Positions 26,326-34,469 of a DNA stretch of 64,000 bases are shown piece after piece (the first letter of the stretch is position 1; each line of letters begins with the position of its first letter). Both the position numbers and the translations under genes were made by a program. Origin of the DNA: Neolewinella agarilytica (lineage in GTDB: Bacteria; Bacteroidota; Bacteroidia; Chitinophagales; Saprospiraceae); contig NZ_FOFB01000008.1 of NCBI RefSeq assembly GCF_900110645.1, positions 124,001 through 188,000 of the forward strand, written 5' to 3'. The notes below the pieces were generated by a model that saw only the letters and a program-made list of their open reading frames with translations, did not search any database and was not told the origin of the DNA.

Positions 26326-27426
26326 ATGCAACGAAGAACCTTCCTACGCCGCGCCGCCCTGGCTGCTCCTGCCATTGCTCTTCCAACTGTCCTTGCCTCC
26401 CGCGCCCGCGCCCCGGAAGAATTAATCGTCGGCCAGGGCAGTCATCGCTATCGGGTACGGGCAGACTGGGCGAAGGTTTCCCCACAACAGTATTCGCTGA
26501 TCAACTGCCACGAGATGGTAGCTGATAAAAGTGGGAAACTGTATCTGTTGGGAGATCACCCCGCCAACAACGTCCTCGTCTTCGATCGCTCCGGGAAGGT
26601 GATTGACAGCTGGGGCTACCGCTATCCCGCCGGCCACGGTCTGACCCTTTTCGATGAAGGAGACGAAGAGACCCTCTTCATCTGTGATACCGGCAGCCAT
26701 CTCGACCGTACCGGCCGCTGGCGCAACGAGCCCGGCAGCGTAACCAAAACACGGCTCAACGGTGAGGTCATTTTCCGGCTGGGGCACCCTAAAACCATTG
26801 GTGTCTACGCTGAAGGTGAGGCCTACCACCCAACGGAAACAGCCGTGGCTCCGAACGGAGACATCTACGTGGCAGACGGCTATGGTTCCAACTACATCGT
26901 TCGCTATGATGCCAACGGCCGGTACATCTCCCACTTCGGAGGCAAGAACAACAAAGACCCGCGCTATAATCTCAACCAGGCGCACGGCGTAGCCATTGAC
27001 CTGCGAAAAGGGAATGAGCCCCGGCTGGCAGTGACCAGCCGTAATGATCAGGCTTTCAAGTTTTTCACGCTTGATGGAAAGTTCATTGAGCAGGTGAGCC
27101 TGCCGGGCGCATATGTTTGCCGGCCCGTAATTCATGGCGAAAACCTGCTGGCCGGCGTCTGTTTTGCCGATACTGCAGCGGGCGCAAAACGACAGAAGCA
27201 TCATGGTTACATCACCATTCTGGATGCCAACAATAAGGTAATTTCCAATGCGGGTGGCACAGCGGCTACCTACAAAGACGGTGAGTTACAAACGATGCAT
27301 CAGGACCCCCGCGTTCACGGACTTTTTCATCATGGCCACGACGTTTGCGTCGACGCCGACGAGAACCTTTACCTCTGCCAATGGGACGCTAAAGGTGCAC
27401 CGCCGATTTTACTGGAGCGGGTTTAG
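26326..27426 (+). CDS. Tat-exported NHL-repeat beta-propeller protein
   Basis: A 366-aa protein with a twin-Arg signal (MQRRTFLRRAALAAPAIALP) and a six-bladed NHL-type propeller. Blade-like repeats include NNVLVFDRSGKVIDSWGY, NGDIYVADGYGSNYIVRYD and LYLCQWDAKG. It is similar in style to the propeller of peptidylglycine lyase-like proteins, and such proteins recur beside PSD1/DUF1501 genes, as here. It is probably periplasmic. No metal-binding signature is secure, so enzyme activity is not claimed. Confidence 0.82.
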   Translation: MQRRTFLRRAALAAPAIALPTVLASRARAPEELIVGQGSHRYRVRADWAKVSPQQYSLINCHEMVADKSGKLYLLGDHPANNVLVFDRSGKVIDSWGYRYPAGHGLTLFDEGDEETLFICDTGSHLDRTGRWRNEPGSVTKTRLNGEVIFRLGHPKTIGVYAEGEAYHPTETAVAPNGDIYVADGYGSNYIVRYDANGRYISHFGGKNNKDPRYNLNQAHGVAIDLRKGNEPRLAVTSRNDQAFKFFTLDGKFIEQVSLPGAYVCRPVIHGENLLAGVCFADTAAGAKRQKHHGYITILDANNKVISNAGGTAATYKDGELQTMHQDPRVHGLFHHGHDVCVDADENLYLCQWDAKGAPPILLERV

Positions 27427-27486
27427 TCACTGGCAGTTGTCGGATTACGGATTTGTGTCCGTTCTTTTGTTCGCATGGTTTATCCA

Positions 27487-28797
27487 TTAAAATTCCTCCA
27501 CCCAAACTTCTCCACTGCTGTTTCCAAACCGAAGTTCATCCACGGAGCCCATTCCCGAAAACTCGTAACGAATACCGATAATTTCTTTAGGACTTTCCTC
27601 GCTTTCCACCTGAAAAATACGTTTGCCGTTTACGCGGAAGGTTAACAGGCCATCCTTTCCCGTGCAGGAGAGATCCAGCCAGTTATCCCCGATGATCCCG
27701 AAGGGGGAGAGGTCGGTATTTCGTCCGTCATAGCTTTTGCCACCAGCATACAGACTAAGGTCAGCCACGCAACCGGGTGCGCTGAGGGGAATAATGATAG
27801 CATCATTTTTAAGCAACAGCAGAACCCTGGCATGTTGGCAAGCCGCCGCGCCGGTGGCATAGTCGTGGCGCAGTCGGGTCTGGAAAGTAAAATCGTTGGA
27901 CCATAAGCCCTCCGTTTTCCCCACGTTGGTAAGCACCGTGACCGGAGGTTCTGGCTGCAGGTCGAGGCCCAGGTCAAGCAGCTGCTTCTCGGCAATGGCG
28001 AGCTGTCCGTTCTGTCGGATGTCTTCGATTGGGAGATAAACGGGCACAGGTTCCCGGGAAACGGCGGCGACCCAGTCGTCTACCCGGAGGTAAAGTTCAC
28101 GTTCTGCAACGATCTGGTTTCCGACGACCAGCTTCGCACGGTAGTAGCCTGGCAGGTAATAAATGGAGGTGTGGACATTACCGTTTCGGTCCAGTTTTTC
28201 GCGCCGTCTTTCATCCCAGCTTTGCTGCAGAAAAACCTGATCAACGGGAGCTTTGCCCGCATCATAGCTGAACACTACGGAGTTGGGCACGCCGGTAGTA
28301 ACGGGGCGGAAGCTCAGGTGGTAATCTTCTGGCTTAATGATGGCAGGAAGGGACGATTCTTCCGGCGCGGGCGCAGGTGCAAAGGATTGATAAAGGAGCA
28401 GGGTCAGAGCCAATATGGCTGCAATGCCCAGCGGCCAGGCGTAGTTCTTCCAACCAGAGGAGGATTCCGGTTTAGGAGCGTCTTCTGAGGCTATCCGAGG
28501 AATAGAAGGTGCGGCAACAGTTACTTCCGTCTGGCTTGCCCGGAAAGCCCGCCAATGCTCATAGCCCGCAAAAACGGCCAGAGCATCCAGTGTTGTTGTG
28601 CTCGGCTGGCTGGCGTAGGCCACCCGACCCCAAACTCGTTTGAGCGTGGTCGTGCTGAGGGTAGTAGTGGTCGCTTCAGCTATCCGGTCGCTCAGTACCT
28701 CGAAGTCATTATTCGTCCATTGCTCCATCGGCCCCCAGGCAAGGGAGGTCTCTATTTTTTGGCGGAGAGCCGCAAGCAATTTTTCTTCCGGAAGCAT
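27487..28797 (-). CDS. membrane protein with an N-terminal regulator-like domain and a C-terminal beta-sandwich
   Basis: The ATG at 28797 gives 436 aa; an open frame extends to 28929 without supporting signals. Residues 1-85 contain STTTLKRVWGRVAY and LDALAVFAGYEHWRAF, a helical domain recurrent in Bacteroidota membrane-linked proteins. A single membrane helix follows (WPLGIAAILALTLLLYQSF). Beyond it an Ala/Pro linker (APAPAPEES), encoded by a dispersed-repeat copy, leads to a beta-rich exported region. A -7-like TACCTTAG (28809-28802, minus strand) ends 4 bases before the ATG. The ligand is unknown. Confidence 0.7.
   Translation of the reverse strand: MLPEEKLLAALRQKIETSLAWGPMEQWTNNDFEVLSDRIAEATTTTLSTTTLKRVWGRVAYASQPSTTTLDALAVFAGYEHWRAFRASQTEVTVAAPSIPRIASEDAPKPESSSGWKNYAWPLGIAAILALTLLLYQSFAPAPAPEESSLPAIIKPEDYHLSFRPVTTGVPNSVVFSYDAGKAPVDQVFLQQSWDERRREKLDRNGNVHTSIYYLPGYYRAKLVVGNQIVAERELYLRVDDWVAAVSREPVPVYLPIEDIRQNGQLAIAEKQLLDLGLDLQPEPPVTVLTNVGKTEGLWSNDFTFQTRLRHDYATGAAACQHARVLLLLKNDAIIIPLSAPGCVADLSLYAGGKSYDGRNTDLSPFGIIGDNWLDLSCTGKDGLLTFRVNGKRIFQVESEESPKEIIGIRYEFSGMGSVDELRFGNSSGEVWVEEF
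28364..28385 (+). repeat. dispersed repeat copy encoding an Ala/Pro linker
   Basis: GGCGCGGGCGCAGGTGCAAA lies inside the gene. Its complement encodes FAPAPAP, directly after the membrane helix. Confidence 0.65.
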
Positions 28798-28956
28798 ATG
28801 GCTAAGGTACAAAGTTTGTTCGCCAGCCTTTTCAGTTGAGCCGGACTGAAAGCCGGGAAACGAGGCTGTGTACCAACTTGAACGACCTTGCACCCGGCAT
28901 GAACGCTGTTCGTTCTGCCCAACCTCCACTTTTACGGCCTAAGCAAACAAAGAAGC

Positions 28957-30102
28957 ATGAAATATTTATTAGCCCTCCTTGCCTTGATCTTTTCCCTTGC
29001 ACCTGCGACCGCGGCCCCTGCTGAGCTTGCCGAAGCACAAAAAAAGATTCCTATGAAAGCTTCTGCCTGGGAGCTAAACGGGAACAAAGCAGCATTCATC
29101 ACTCACCTGGGTGTCCCCACTCTGCACATAAACGATGGTGGCCAGGATGCCACCGGCAGCAATATCATAACCATAAAAGACCTTGCCTTCGCCAACGGCA
29201 CCATCGAATACGATGCAGCTCTGGCGGATAACACCCGCTTCACCAGCATCCACTTTCGTCGCAAAGACGCAGCCAACTCCGAACACCTGTACCTGCGCGC
29301 TAACGCCGTTGATGACCCCAATGTCAACTCTGCCGTCCAGTACGCCGCCGTGCTGAATGGCGTCAATATCTGGGACCTGAGCAACGAATACCAATCCAAT
29401 GCCACCCTCAGGGCTGATGGCTGGAACCACATCAAGATCGTCGTTCGAGACGGTCAGCTACTCGCTTATATCAACGACATGACAAGGCCGGCGCTCTACG
29501 TTCCGATGATGGACGGCGACTGGACCTCGGGAAGTGTAGGCTTCGACGGTAATGTTTACCTGGCTAACATCACCGTAACGCCCGACGCAACGCCCGGCCT
29601 GGCCGCCGGCAAGGGGATCGACCCCGTTCATAACGACGCCCGCTACCTCCGCAACTGGCAGGTAACTACACCCCTTGACCTTCCCCGGGGCACCGAGCCT
29701 ACGGCTCTGCCCGATGAGGGAACGGCCTGGTCGGCCATCTCCGCCGAAAGACTTGGCATGGTTAACCTCAGTCGCAAATTCGGGGCAACACCCCGTGGAG
29801 CCCGCCGCATGGTTTGGCTAAAAACCACCATCACGGCCAAAGAGGCTTTGCAACGACAGTTGGACTTTGGCTTTAGCGACGAGGTATATGTTTACCTCAA
29901 CGGTAAGCCGCTCTACGTTGATAAAAATCTTTTCGGCACGCCCGGCATGAAAACCCCACGGGGGCGCTGCTCCATCGAGAATTCCCGTATTTCATTGCCG
30001 TTATCCGCCGGGGAAAATGAGTTACTGATCGGCCTTACCAACTTCTTTTTTGGCTGGGGAATTGTAGCCCGGCTGGACGATGGGGGCGGGTTGCTGTATT
30101 AA
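28957..30102 (+). CDS. exported LamG/DUF1080-like protein
   Basis: A 381-aa protein with a signal peptide (MKYLLALLALIFSLAPATAA). The middle looks like a concanavalin-type sandwich (GTIEYDAALADNTRFTSIHF, GWNHIKIVVRDGQLLAYIND), related to LamG or 3-keto-disaccharide hydrolase folds. A C-terminal domain ends with a Trp/Gly-rich stretch. The last part of the signal peptide and first mature residues (LAPATAAPAELAEAQ) are encoded by the long form of the dispersed repeat. Catalytic residues cannot be assigned. It is divergent from the membrane regulator. Confidence 0.72.
   Translation: MKYLLALLALIFSLAPATAAPAELAEAQKKIPMKASAWELNGNKAAFITHLGVPTLHINDGGQDATGSNIITIKDLAFANGTIEYDAALADNTRFTSIHFRRKDAANSEHLYLRANAVDDPNVNSAVQYAAVLNGVNIWDLSNEYQSNATLRADGWNHIKIVVRDGQLLAYINDMTRPALYVPMMDGDWTSGSVGFDGNVYLANITVTPDATPGLAAGKGIDPVHNDARYLRNWQVTTPLDLPRGTEPTALPDEGTAWSAISAERLGMVNLSRKFGATPRGARRMVWLKTTITAKEALQRQLDFGFSDEVYVYLNGKPLYVDKNLFGTPGMKTPRGRCSIENSRISLPLSAGENELLIGLTNFFFGWGIVARLDDGGGLLY
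28996..29037 (-). repeat. long dispersed repeat copy encoding the signal-peptide end
   Basis: TGCACCTGCGACCGCGGCCC followed by CTGCTGAGCTTGCCGAAGC is read in frame as LAPATAAPAELAEA. It is about 90% identical to the non-coding copy at 18989-19028, so the shared sequence is not explained by protein selection. Confidence 0.8.
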
Positions 30103-30512
30103 CTCATTGCTGAAAGCTCCGTGGTGAGCGCCGGTAGCGAGTATGCGTTGGCCCCGGGGGCTTTCCCCCTCTCTCTTTACACTGTGTGTATCACGAAATG
30201 CACGGTCAAGCCGCCTGAGACGTCTCCCCTCTCCTCCTGAGAGGGGCCGGGGGCAGGGCTAACGCATACTCGAAGCCGGACCCTCAAAGGAACATTTTAT
30301 CCTTCGCTCCGCTACGGAAAATGCACACTTCGAGGTCCTAAATTGGCAGTCTAGGACCTCGAAGTGTGCTCAGCCATGGAGCCGGAGGCGAAATTGCTGA
30401 GTTCCTTTGAGCGTCCGGTGAGAGGTTTTTCTAATGAATCGTGCATCTCGTGATACACACCTTTACACTGACCTTACCAACAAAGCTAAGCCGGAGCCTT
30501 ACCTTTACCCCC
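30103..30512. other. intergenic region of nested inverted repeats
   Basis: A gap of 410 bp with no gene. It holds the element 30184-30460 with its flanking 9-bp direct repeats. It also contains an outer inverted pair CGAGTATGCGTTGGCCC (30138-30154) and GGGCTAACGCATACTCG (30256-30272, 16/17), which crosses the left boundary of the element and so points to nested insertion or an older REP cluster. Confidence 0.75.
30184..30460. mobile_element. MITE-like element, 277 bp, 21-bp terminal inverted repeats, 9-bp target duplication
   Basis: The left end is GTGTGTATCACGAAATGCAC plus G, and the right end is its inverse with one mismatch (20/21). CTTTACACT directly flanks both ends (30175-30183 and 30461-30469). 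The interior has a long hairpin: CCGGACCCTCAAAGGAAC (30276-30293) pairs with 30401-30418 (17/18). Deeper in, 30323-30340 pairs perfectly with 30352-30369 over 18 bp around an 11-base loop. It has no coding capacity, so it would need a transposase from elsewhere. The right end overlaps the region just before the radical SAM gene. Confidence 0.8.
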
Positions 30513-31550
30513 ATGGCCAAGCTATACCCCAAAGACACGATCAACTTCCTGCGCAAACTCACGCCGCGCCGGGTCATCAATGCCTCGAAGGTGATCGCCA
30601 GCTACTATGCTACCCGCTGGCTGCAGAAGCCCGTGGTGTGGGGTAAACCCTTCACGGTATCCTTTGAACCAACGACGGCCTGTAACCTTCGTTGCCCGGA
30701 GTGCCCCAGTGGCCTGCGGCAGTTTACCCGCCCGACGGGCAACCTGAAGGCTGATTTCTTCCGCCGGACGATGGACGATATTGCCGACCGCCTGCTTTAC
30801 CTGATCTTTTACTTCCAGGGGGAACCTTACATCAATCCGGATTTTCTGGACATGGTCAAGGAAGCCAACGAGCGGGGCGTGTACACTATCACCTCCACCA
30901 ACGGCCACTTTCTGAACGACGCCAACGCCAAACGGACGATTGAAAGCGGGCTCGACCGGCTCATCATCTCCGTTGACGGCACCACCCAGGAGGTCTATGA
31001 GCAATACCGCAAAGCCGGTAAACTGGAGAGCGTCCTTCAGGGTGCCCGCAACCTCGTGAAGTGGAAAGAGGAATTGAATTCTCCGACGCCACACCTGATC
31101 TTTCAGTTTCTGGTCGTGAAGCCCAATGAGCACCAAATGGAGGATGTCGTTCGTCTGGCCGATGAGATTGGAATCGATGAGGTGAAGTTCAAAACTGCTC
31201 AGCTATACGACTATGAGCACGGCAACCCACTGATGCCCGAGCAGGAAAAGTACGCCCGCTACTTCAAGAAAAAAGACGGCACCTACGGCATTAAGAACAA
31301 GCTGCAGAACCACTGCTGGAAACTGTGGCACAGTTGTGTGATTACCTGGGACGGCCTCGTTGCCCCCTGCTGTTTCGACAAAGATGTAACTCACCGCCTG
31401 GGTGACGTGAAGGAGGAAAGCCTCCACAAAATCTGGGAAGGTGGCGCCTATGACGACTTCCGAACCAAGCTGCTTAAAGGCCGCTCCGAAATTGATATTT
31501 GTAAGAATTGTACGGAAGGCTGCGAGGTCTGGCTGGGAGCGGAGGTGTAG
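30513..31550 (+). CDS. radical SAM/SPASM domain protein
   Basis: The ATG at 30513 gives 345 aa; the open frame to 30441 starts inside the MITE-like element and is rejected. The radical-SAM cluster motif CNLRCPEC (CxxxCxxC) occurs near residue 55. A glycine-rich FYFQGEPYINP and the SVDGTTQEVYEQYR block follow. A C-terminal SPASM-like set of Cys residues (HCWKLWHSCVIT, APCCFDKD, CKNCTEGCEV) should bind an extra Fe-S cluster. Members modify peptides or build cofactors. No precursor peptide gene is seen next to it, so the substrate is unknown. A perfect hairpin follows the gene. Confidence 0.87.
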   Translation: MAKLYPKDTINFLRKLTPRRVINASKVIASYYATRWLQKPVVWGKPFTVSFEPTTACNLRCPECPSGLRQFTRPTGNLKADFFRRTMDDIADRLLYLIFYFQGEPYINPDFLDMVKEANERGVYTITSTNGHFLNDANAKRTIESGLDRLIISVDGTTQEVYEQYRKAGKLESVLQGARNLVKWKEELNSPTPHLIFQFLVVKPNEHQMEDVVRLADEIGIDEVKFKTAQLYDYEHGNPLMPEQEKYARYFKKKDGTYGIKNKLQNHCWKLWHSCVITWDGLVAPCCFDKDVTHRLGDVKEESLHKIWEGGAYDDFRTKLLKGRSEIDICKNCTEGCEVWLGAEV

Positions 31551-31569
31551 AGGGGTCGGTGACGGGCAG

Positions 31570-31613
31570 GGACGCTCGAAGGTCCCGCAATACTGCGGGA
31601 CCTTCGAGCGTCC
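31570..31613. terminator. perfect 20-bp-arm hairpin after the radical SAM gene
   Basis: GGACGCTCGAAGGTCCCGCA (31570-31589) pairs with 31594-31613 around ATAC, all 20 bases matching. The T-tract is weak (GGGTTTAACC), so it may be a REP-like element as much as a terminator. The arm begins GGACGCTCGAAGG, close to GGACGCTCAAAGG on the inner hairpin of the MITE-like element 1.2 kb upstream. Confidence 0.6.
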
Positions 31614-31652
31614 GGGTTTAACCTTTACGCAAAATCCATAATATCTCTCTCC

Positions 31653-32693
31653 GTGCAACTCACCATTCATCAACATACGCTTCCCCTCGCCAATCCCTTC
31701 CGGATCAGCCACGGAACCCGCACGGAACAGCCAACGCTGATCGTGGAATTAACCGATGAAGACAGTGGGCGGAGCGGGCTGGGCGAAGCTGCCATGACTT
31801 CCTATTACGGCCTGGACTCCGGGCGATGCGCGGCTACTTTAACCTCCCTTGCCCCTGCGTTTGCGCCGCTAAAAACACTGACGCCCGAAGAACTGCATCA
31901 GCTCATCGATCAAAAAGCTCCGGACCTTCACCCCTTTCTTCGCTGCGCGCTTGATGTTGCCGCCCACGACCTCTGGGCCCAAAACAAAGGCCTCCGCCTT
32001 GGCGACTGCTGGCCGGTCCGTGCTCCCCGAAAAACCCCTACCTGCTACACGATTGGCCTGGGCTCCATCCAGGAGATGATCTCCAAACTCGAAGCTTTTC
32101 CCTGGCCCGTTTACAAAATCAAACTCGGCGGCGGCGGAGACGACCTGGCCATCATCCGCGCGCTGCGCGGAAGTACGGACTCCCCCTTTTACGTCGACGC
32201 GAATACGGGCTGGACGGCCCGGCAAACCATCGACTTCAGCGGTCCGCTCTCTGAACTTGGCGTCGTCTTTATTGAGCAACCCCTAAAGCCCGACGATAGC
32301 GCGGGCCAGCGGGAAGCCTTTGCCCACAGCGTCCTGCCACTGATCGCTGACGAAAGCTGCCAGACCGAAGCCGACGTAGATCGCTGTGCAGCGGGCTTCC
32401 ATGGTATCAACATCAAGGTCGTTAAATGCGGTGGCCTCCTGCCCGCCCGGCGCATGATTGCCCGTGCCCGTGCGCTCAACCTGTCCGTTATGGTGGGCTG
32501 TATGACCGAAAGCAGCGTCGGCATCAGCGGCATTGCACAATTGCTGCCAGAACTCGACTATGCGGATATGGATGGAGCCATGCTTCTGGCTAAAGACATC
32601 GCCGAAGGCGTAACCTTTGATCCCGCAACGGGGCTCCCCGTCTACCCTGAGCGGAAAGGGACGGGCGCACGGCTGTTTGGGGCGCACAGTTAA
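31653..32693 (+). CDS. dipeptide epimerase (enolase superfamily, L-Ala-D/L-Glu epimerase-like)
   Basis: A 346-aa protein starting at GTG 31653 (MQLTIHQHTLPLANPFRISH). Enolase-superfamily residues are in order: the KIK acid/base Lys pair (VYKIKLGGG), metal ligands Asp (YVDANTGW), Glu (FIEQPL) and Asp (IADES), and the opposite Lys (INIKVVKCGG). This pattern fits muropeptide Ala-Glu epimerases used in peptidoglycan recycling. A dispersed-repeat copy inside the gene encodes SLAPAFAPL. Specificity is inferred from the superfamily branch. Confidence 0.85.
   Translation: MQLTIHQHTLPLANPFRISHGTRTEQPTLIVELTDEDSGRSGLGEAAMTSYYGLDSGRCAATLTSLAPAFAPLKTLTPEELHQLIDQKAPDLHPFLRCALDVAAHDLWAQNKGLRLGDCWPVRAPRKTPTCYTIGLGSIQEMISKLEAFPWPVYKIKLGGGGDDLAIIRALRGSTDSPFYVDANTGWTARQTIDFSGPLSELGVVFIEQPLKPDDSAGQREAFAHSVLPLIADESCQTEADVDRCAAGFHGINIKVVKCGGLLPARRMIARARALNLSVMVGCMTESSVGISGIAQLLPELDYADMDGAMLLAKDIAEGVTFDPATGLPVYPERKGTGARLFGAHS
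31847..31869 (-). repeat. dispersed repeat copy inside the epimerase gene
   Basis: CTTGCCCCTGCGTTTGCGCC lies in frame and encodes LAPAFAP. It differs from the core at several positions. Confidence 0.5.
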
Positions 32694-32716
32694 AAATCTG
32701 CTTAAGCAGGCGTACC

Positions 32717-33805
32717 TTGTCCGCTAATTCACGGTCATACTTTCAATCCAGCCACATCAGAAGTCCTGTTTACAGAATCCTGTCCCTCATTGGTGTACGT
32801 AGCTCTATACTCAGCTTACGGGTAGCGGTCTATTTGGTGGTGGGTATCATCATCATTGGGGCGGCGGGGCTGATGCTGCTTGAAGATTACTCCCTGGTGA
32901 ACGCTCTCTATATGTCCATCATTACCATTTCCACGGTGGGCTTTGGGGAAGTGGAGCCGCTTTCGTCAGCCGGAAAGCTGTTTGTTTCGGCTATGATGTT
33001 ACTGAACATCGGCATTGTGGCTTACAGCCTGGCGACTTTCTCGTACTATGTCATTGATGGAAAAATATTTGAGCAGATGGAACAGCAGCGGATGAGGTCA
33101 AAAGTTAATGCACTCAGTGATCACACGATCCTTTGCGGCTTTGGCCGGTACGGAAAGGAGATAGCCCGGCATTTGCTGGAGCACGGACAGCAATTTGTCG
33201 TCATTGATGAGAAGAAGGAAAAACTTCAGATGGACCAGTTCGCGGAAGCGGACATTGCTTACATCGTGGGAGATGCCACCCACGACGAGGTACTTAAAGA
33301 AGCCGGAATTGAAAAAGCCGGTAGCCTGATTACGGCGCTGAACGACGACTCCGACAATCTCTTTATTGTGATTACGGCCAAGGACCTCAACCCGAAAATG
33401 CAGATCATCAGCCGCGCCCACCAGGCGCGTAGCCGGGCAAAACTCCGCAGAGCGGGCGCCAGTCAGGTCATCATGCCCGAGCAGATCGGCGGCTTTTATA
33501 TGGCGACCCTGGTGAGTAAGCCCGGGGCGGTAGAGTTTTTCAGCTACGTCACCAACGAGATGGACTCCGATATTGGCTTCGAGGAAATTAAATTCAGCCA
33601 GCTACCCGAAGAAATGCGGGGCAAGAGCATCCGGGAAATGAGCCTGCGCAAAGAAAGCGGTGTTAACGTTATTGGTCACCGGCTGGCCCACGGACGCTAC
33701 ATCGTAAACCCCGATCCGGAAGCTGTTCTTCAACCTGGCGACAGCTTCATCACCGTCGGCAGTCAACCGCAAATACGCGCTCTGCGTACCTTTCTCAAAC
33801 GATAA
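32717..33805 (+). CDS. two-helix potassium channel with RCK/TrkA domain
   Basis: A 362-aa protein. Two membrane helices (VAVYLVVGIIIIGAAGLML and LFVSAMMLLNIGIVAYSLA) flank a pore loop with selectivity filter TVGFGE. A cytosolic RCK domain follows, with the Rossmann motif GFGRYG, then TrkA_C-like strands ending EAVLQPGDSFITVGS. This is the MthK-like ligand-gated K+ channel layout. The start is assigned to TTG at 32717, as no ATG precedes the first helix. It lies 24 bp after the epimerase gene on the same strand. Confidence 0.9.
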   Translation: MSANSRSYFQSSHIRSPVYRILSLIGVRSSILSLRVAVYLVVGIIIIGAAGLMLLEDYSLVNALYMSIITISTVGFGEVEPLSSAGKLFVSAMMLLNIGIVAYSLATFSYYVIDGKIFEQMEQQRMRSKVNALSDHTILCGFGRYGKEIARHLLEHGQQFVVIDEKKEKLQMDQFAEADIAYIVGDATHDEVLKEAGIEKAGSLITALNDDSDNLFIVITAKDLNPKMQIISRAHQARSRAKLRRAGASQVIMPEQIGGFYMATLVSKPGAVEFFSYVTNEMDSDIGFEEIKFSQLPEEMRGKSIREMSLRKESGVNVIGHRLAHGRYIVNPDPEAVLQPGDSFITVGSQPQIRALRTFLKR

Positions 33806-33810
33806 CCAGC

Positions 33811-33867
33811 AACCTGCAACCTGCAACCTGCAACTTGCAACCAGCCCCCTGCAACCAGCCCCCTGAC
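33811..33867. repeat. short tandem repeat (AACCTGC)n
   Basis: Four copies of AACCTGC/AACTTGC are followed by two copies of a 14-mer beginning AACCAGCCCCCTG. It fills the gap after the K+ channel gene and touches the next start codon. Confidence 0.7.
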
Positions 33868-33876
33868 CTCTCCCCC

Positions 33877-34083
33877 ATGCTCTCTCCCCGACTACAACGC
33901 ACCCTGATATACTGCCTCGTGGCTTTCTGTTTCATTGCTCCGATGTATTACCTGGTTTATGGCTTTGTGGGCGAAAACCTTTCTGCTGATCAACGCCTGC
34001 AAACAAGCCTGATTTACGGGGCAATCAACACCCTGTTTCTGGGGGCGATTCATTATTTTTTGATCAATAAGCCCAGGGAATAA
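33877..34083 (+). CDS. small membrane protein, two helices, unknown function
   Basis: The ATG at 33877 gives 68 aa with two hydrophobic helices (TLIYCLVAFCFIAPMYYLVY and TSLIYGAINTLFLGAIHYFL) and a short basic tail. The frame also opens at 33835, but that stretch is a tandem repeat. It follows the K+ channel gene and could be co-transcribed. No family is recognised. Confidence 0.6.
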   Translation: MLSPRLQRTLIYCLVAFCFIAPMYYLVYGFVGENLSADQRLQTSLIYGAINTLFLGAIHYFLINKPRE

Positions 34084-34469
34084 TGTAGCCGCGGCCGCAG
34101 GTGCAAAGGAGTTCTTTTAACGAGCAGGGGAGTTAGTGCAGCCAGAGAAAACCGACTCCGCCAACCATCTCCGGGGCAGACTCGCGATATACCGATGAAG
34201 GAAAAAGCGAACGGATTTGGAGGCAGGAGCCGATAGGCTTAAATGTAAAGCAAGCAGGGGCTCTTCTGCTTAATCAGAAAGGCGCTTTGGGGAAACTTTA
34301 GGAACTACTCTTAAGGTGAACTTAAAACGAGGAGTATTCTAAGTTTTCTGAATCAGGCCTGCATAACCAGAACAAAAGGAGCGCCTGGTGATATACACTT
34401 GGTGCTACCCAAGATTGGGTGTATGCCCAAAATGCTGTATGTTACCGCTGCGCAAACAAGCAGCAACGG
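34084..34469. other. intergenic region upstream of meaB
   Basis: It begins with a dispersed-repeat copy. An imperfect inverted repeat pairs AAACTTTAGGAACTACTC (34293-34310) with GAGGAGTATTCTAAGTTT (34329-34346). A small hairpin ACCCAA/TTGGGT lies at 34407-34420. I looked for a cobalamin riboswitch because MeaB serves a B12 enzyme, but saw no convincing B12 box. Confidence 0.55.
34088..34109 (+). repeat. dispersed repeat copy, intergenic
   Basis: GCCGCGGCCGCAGGTGCAAA begins 5 bases after the stop of the small membrane protein and is followed by TTTTAACGAGCA, as in the extended form at 4321. Confidence 0.75.

Noticed and set aside
34084-34469. Possible cobalamin riboswitch upstream of meaB
   Set aside because: The gene would suit B12 control and there are stems, but I could not find a B12-box sequence or the expected core.
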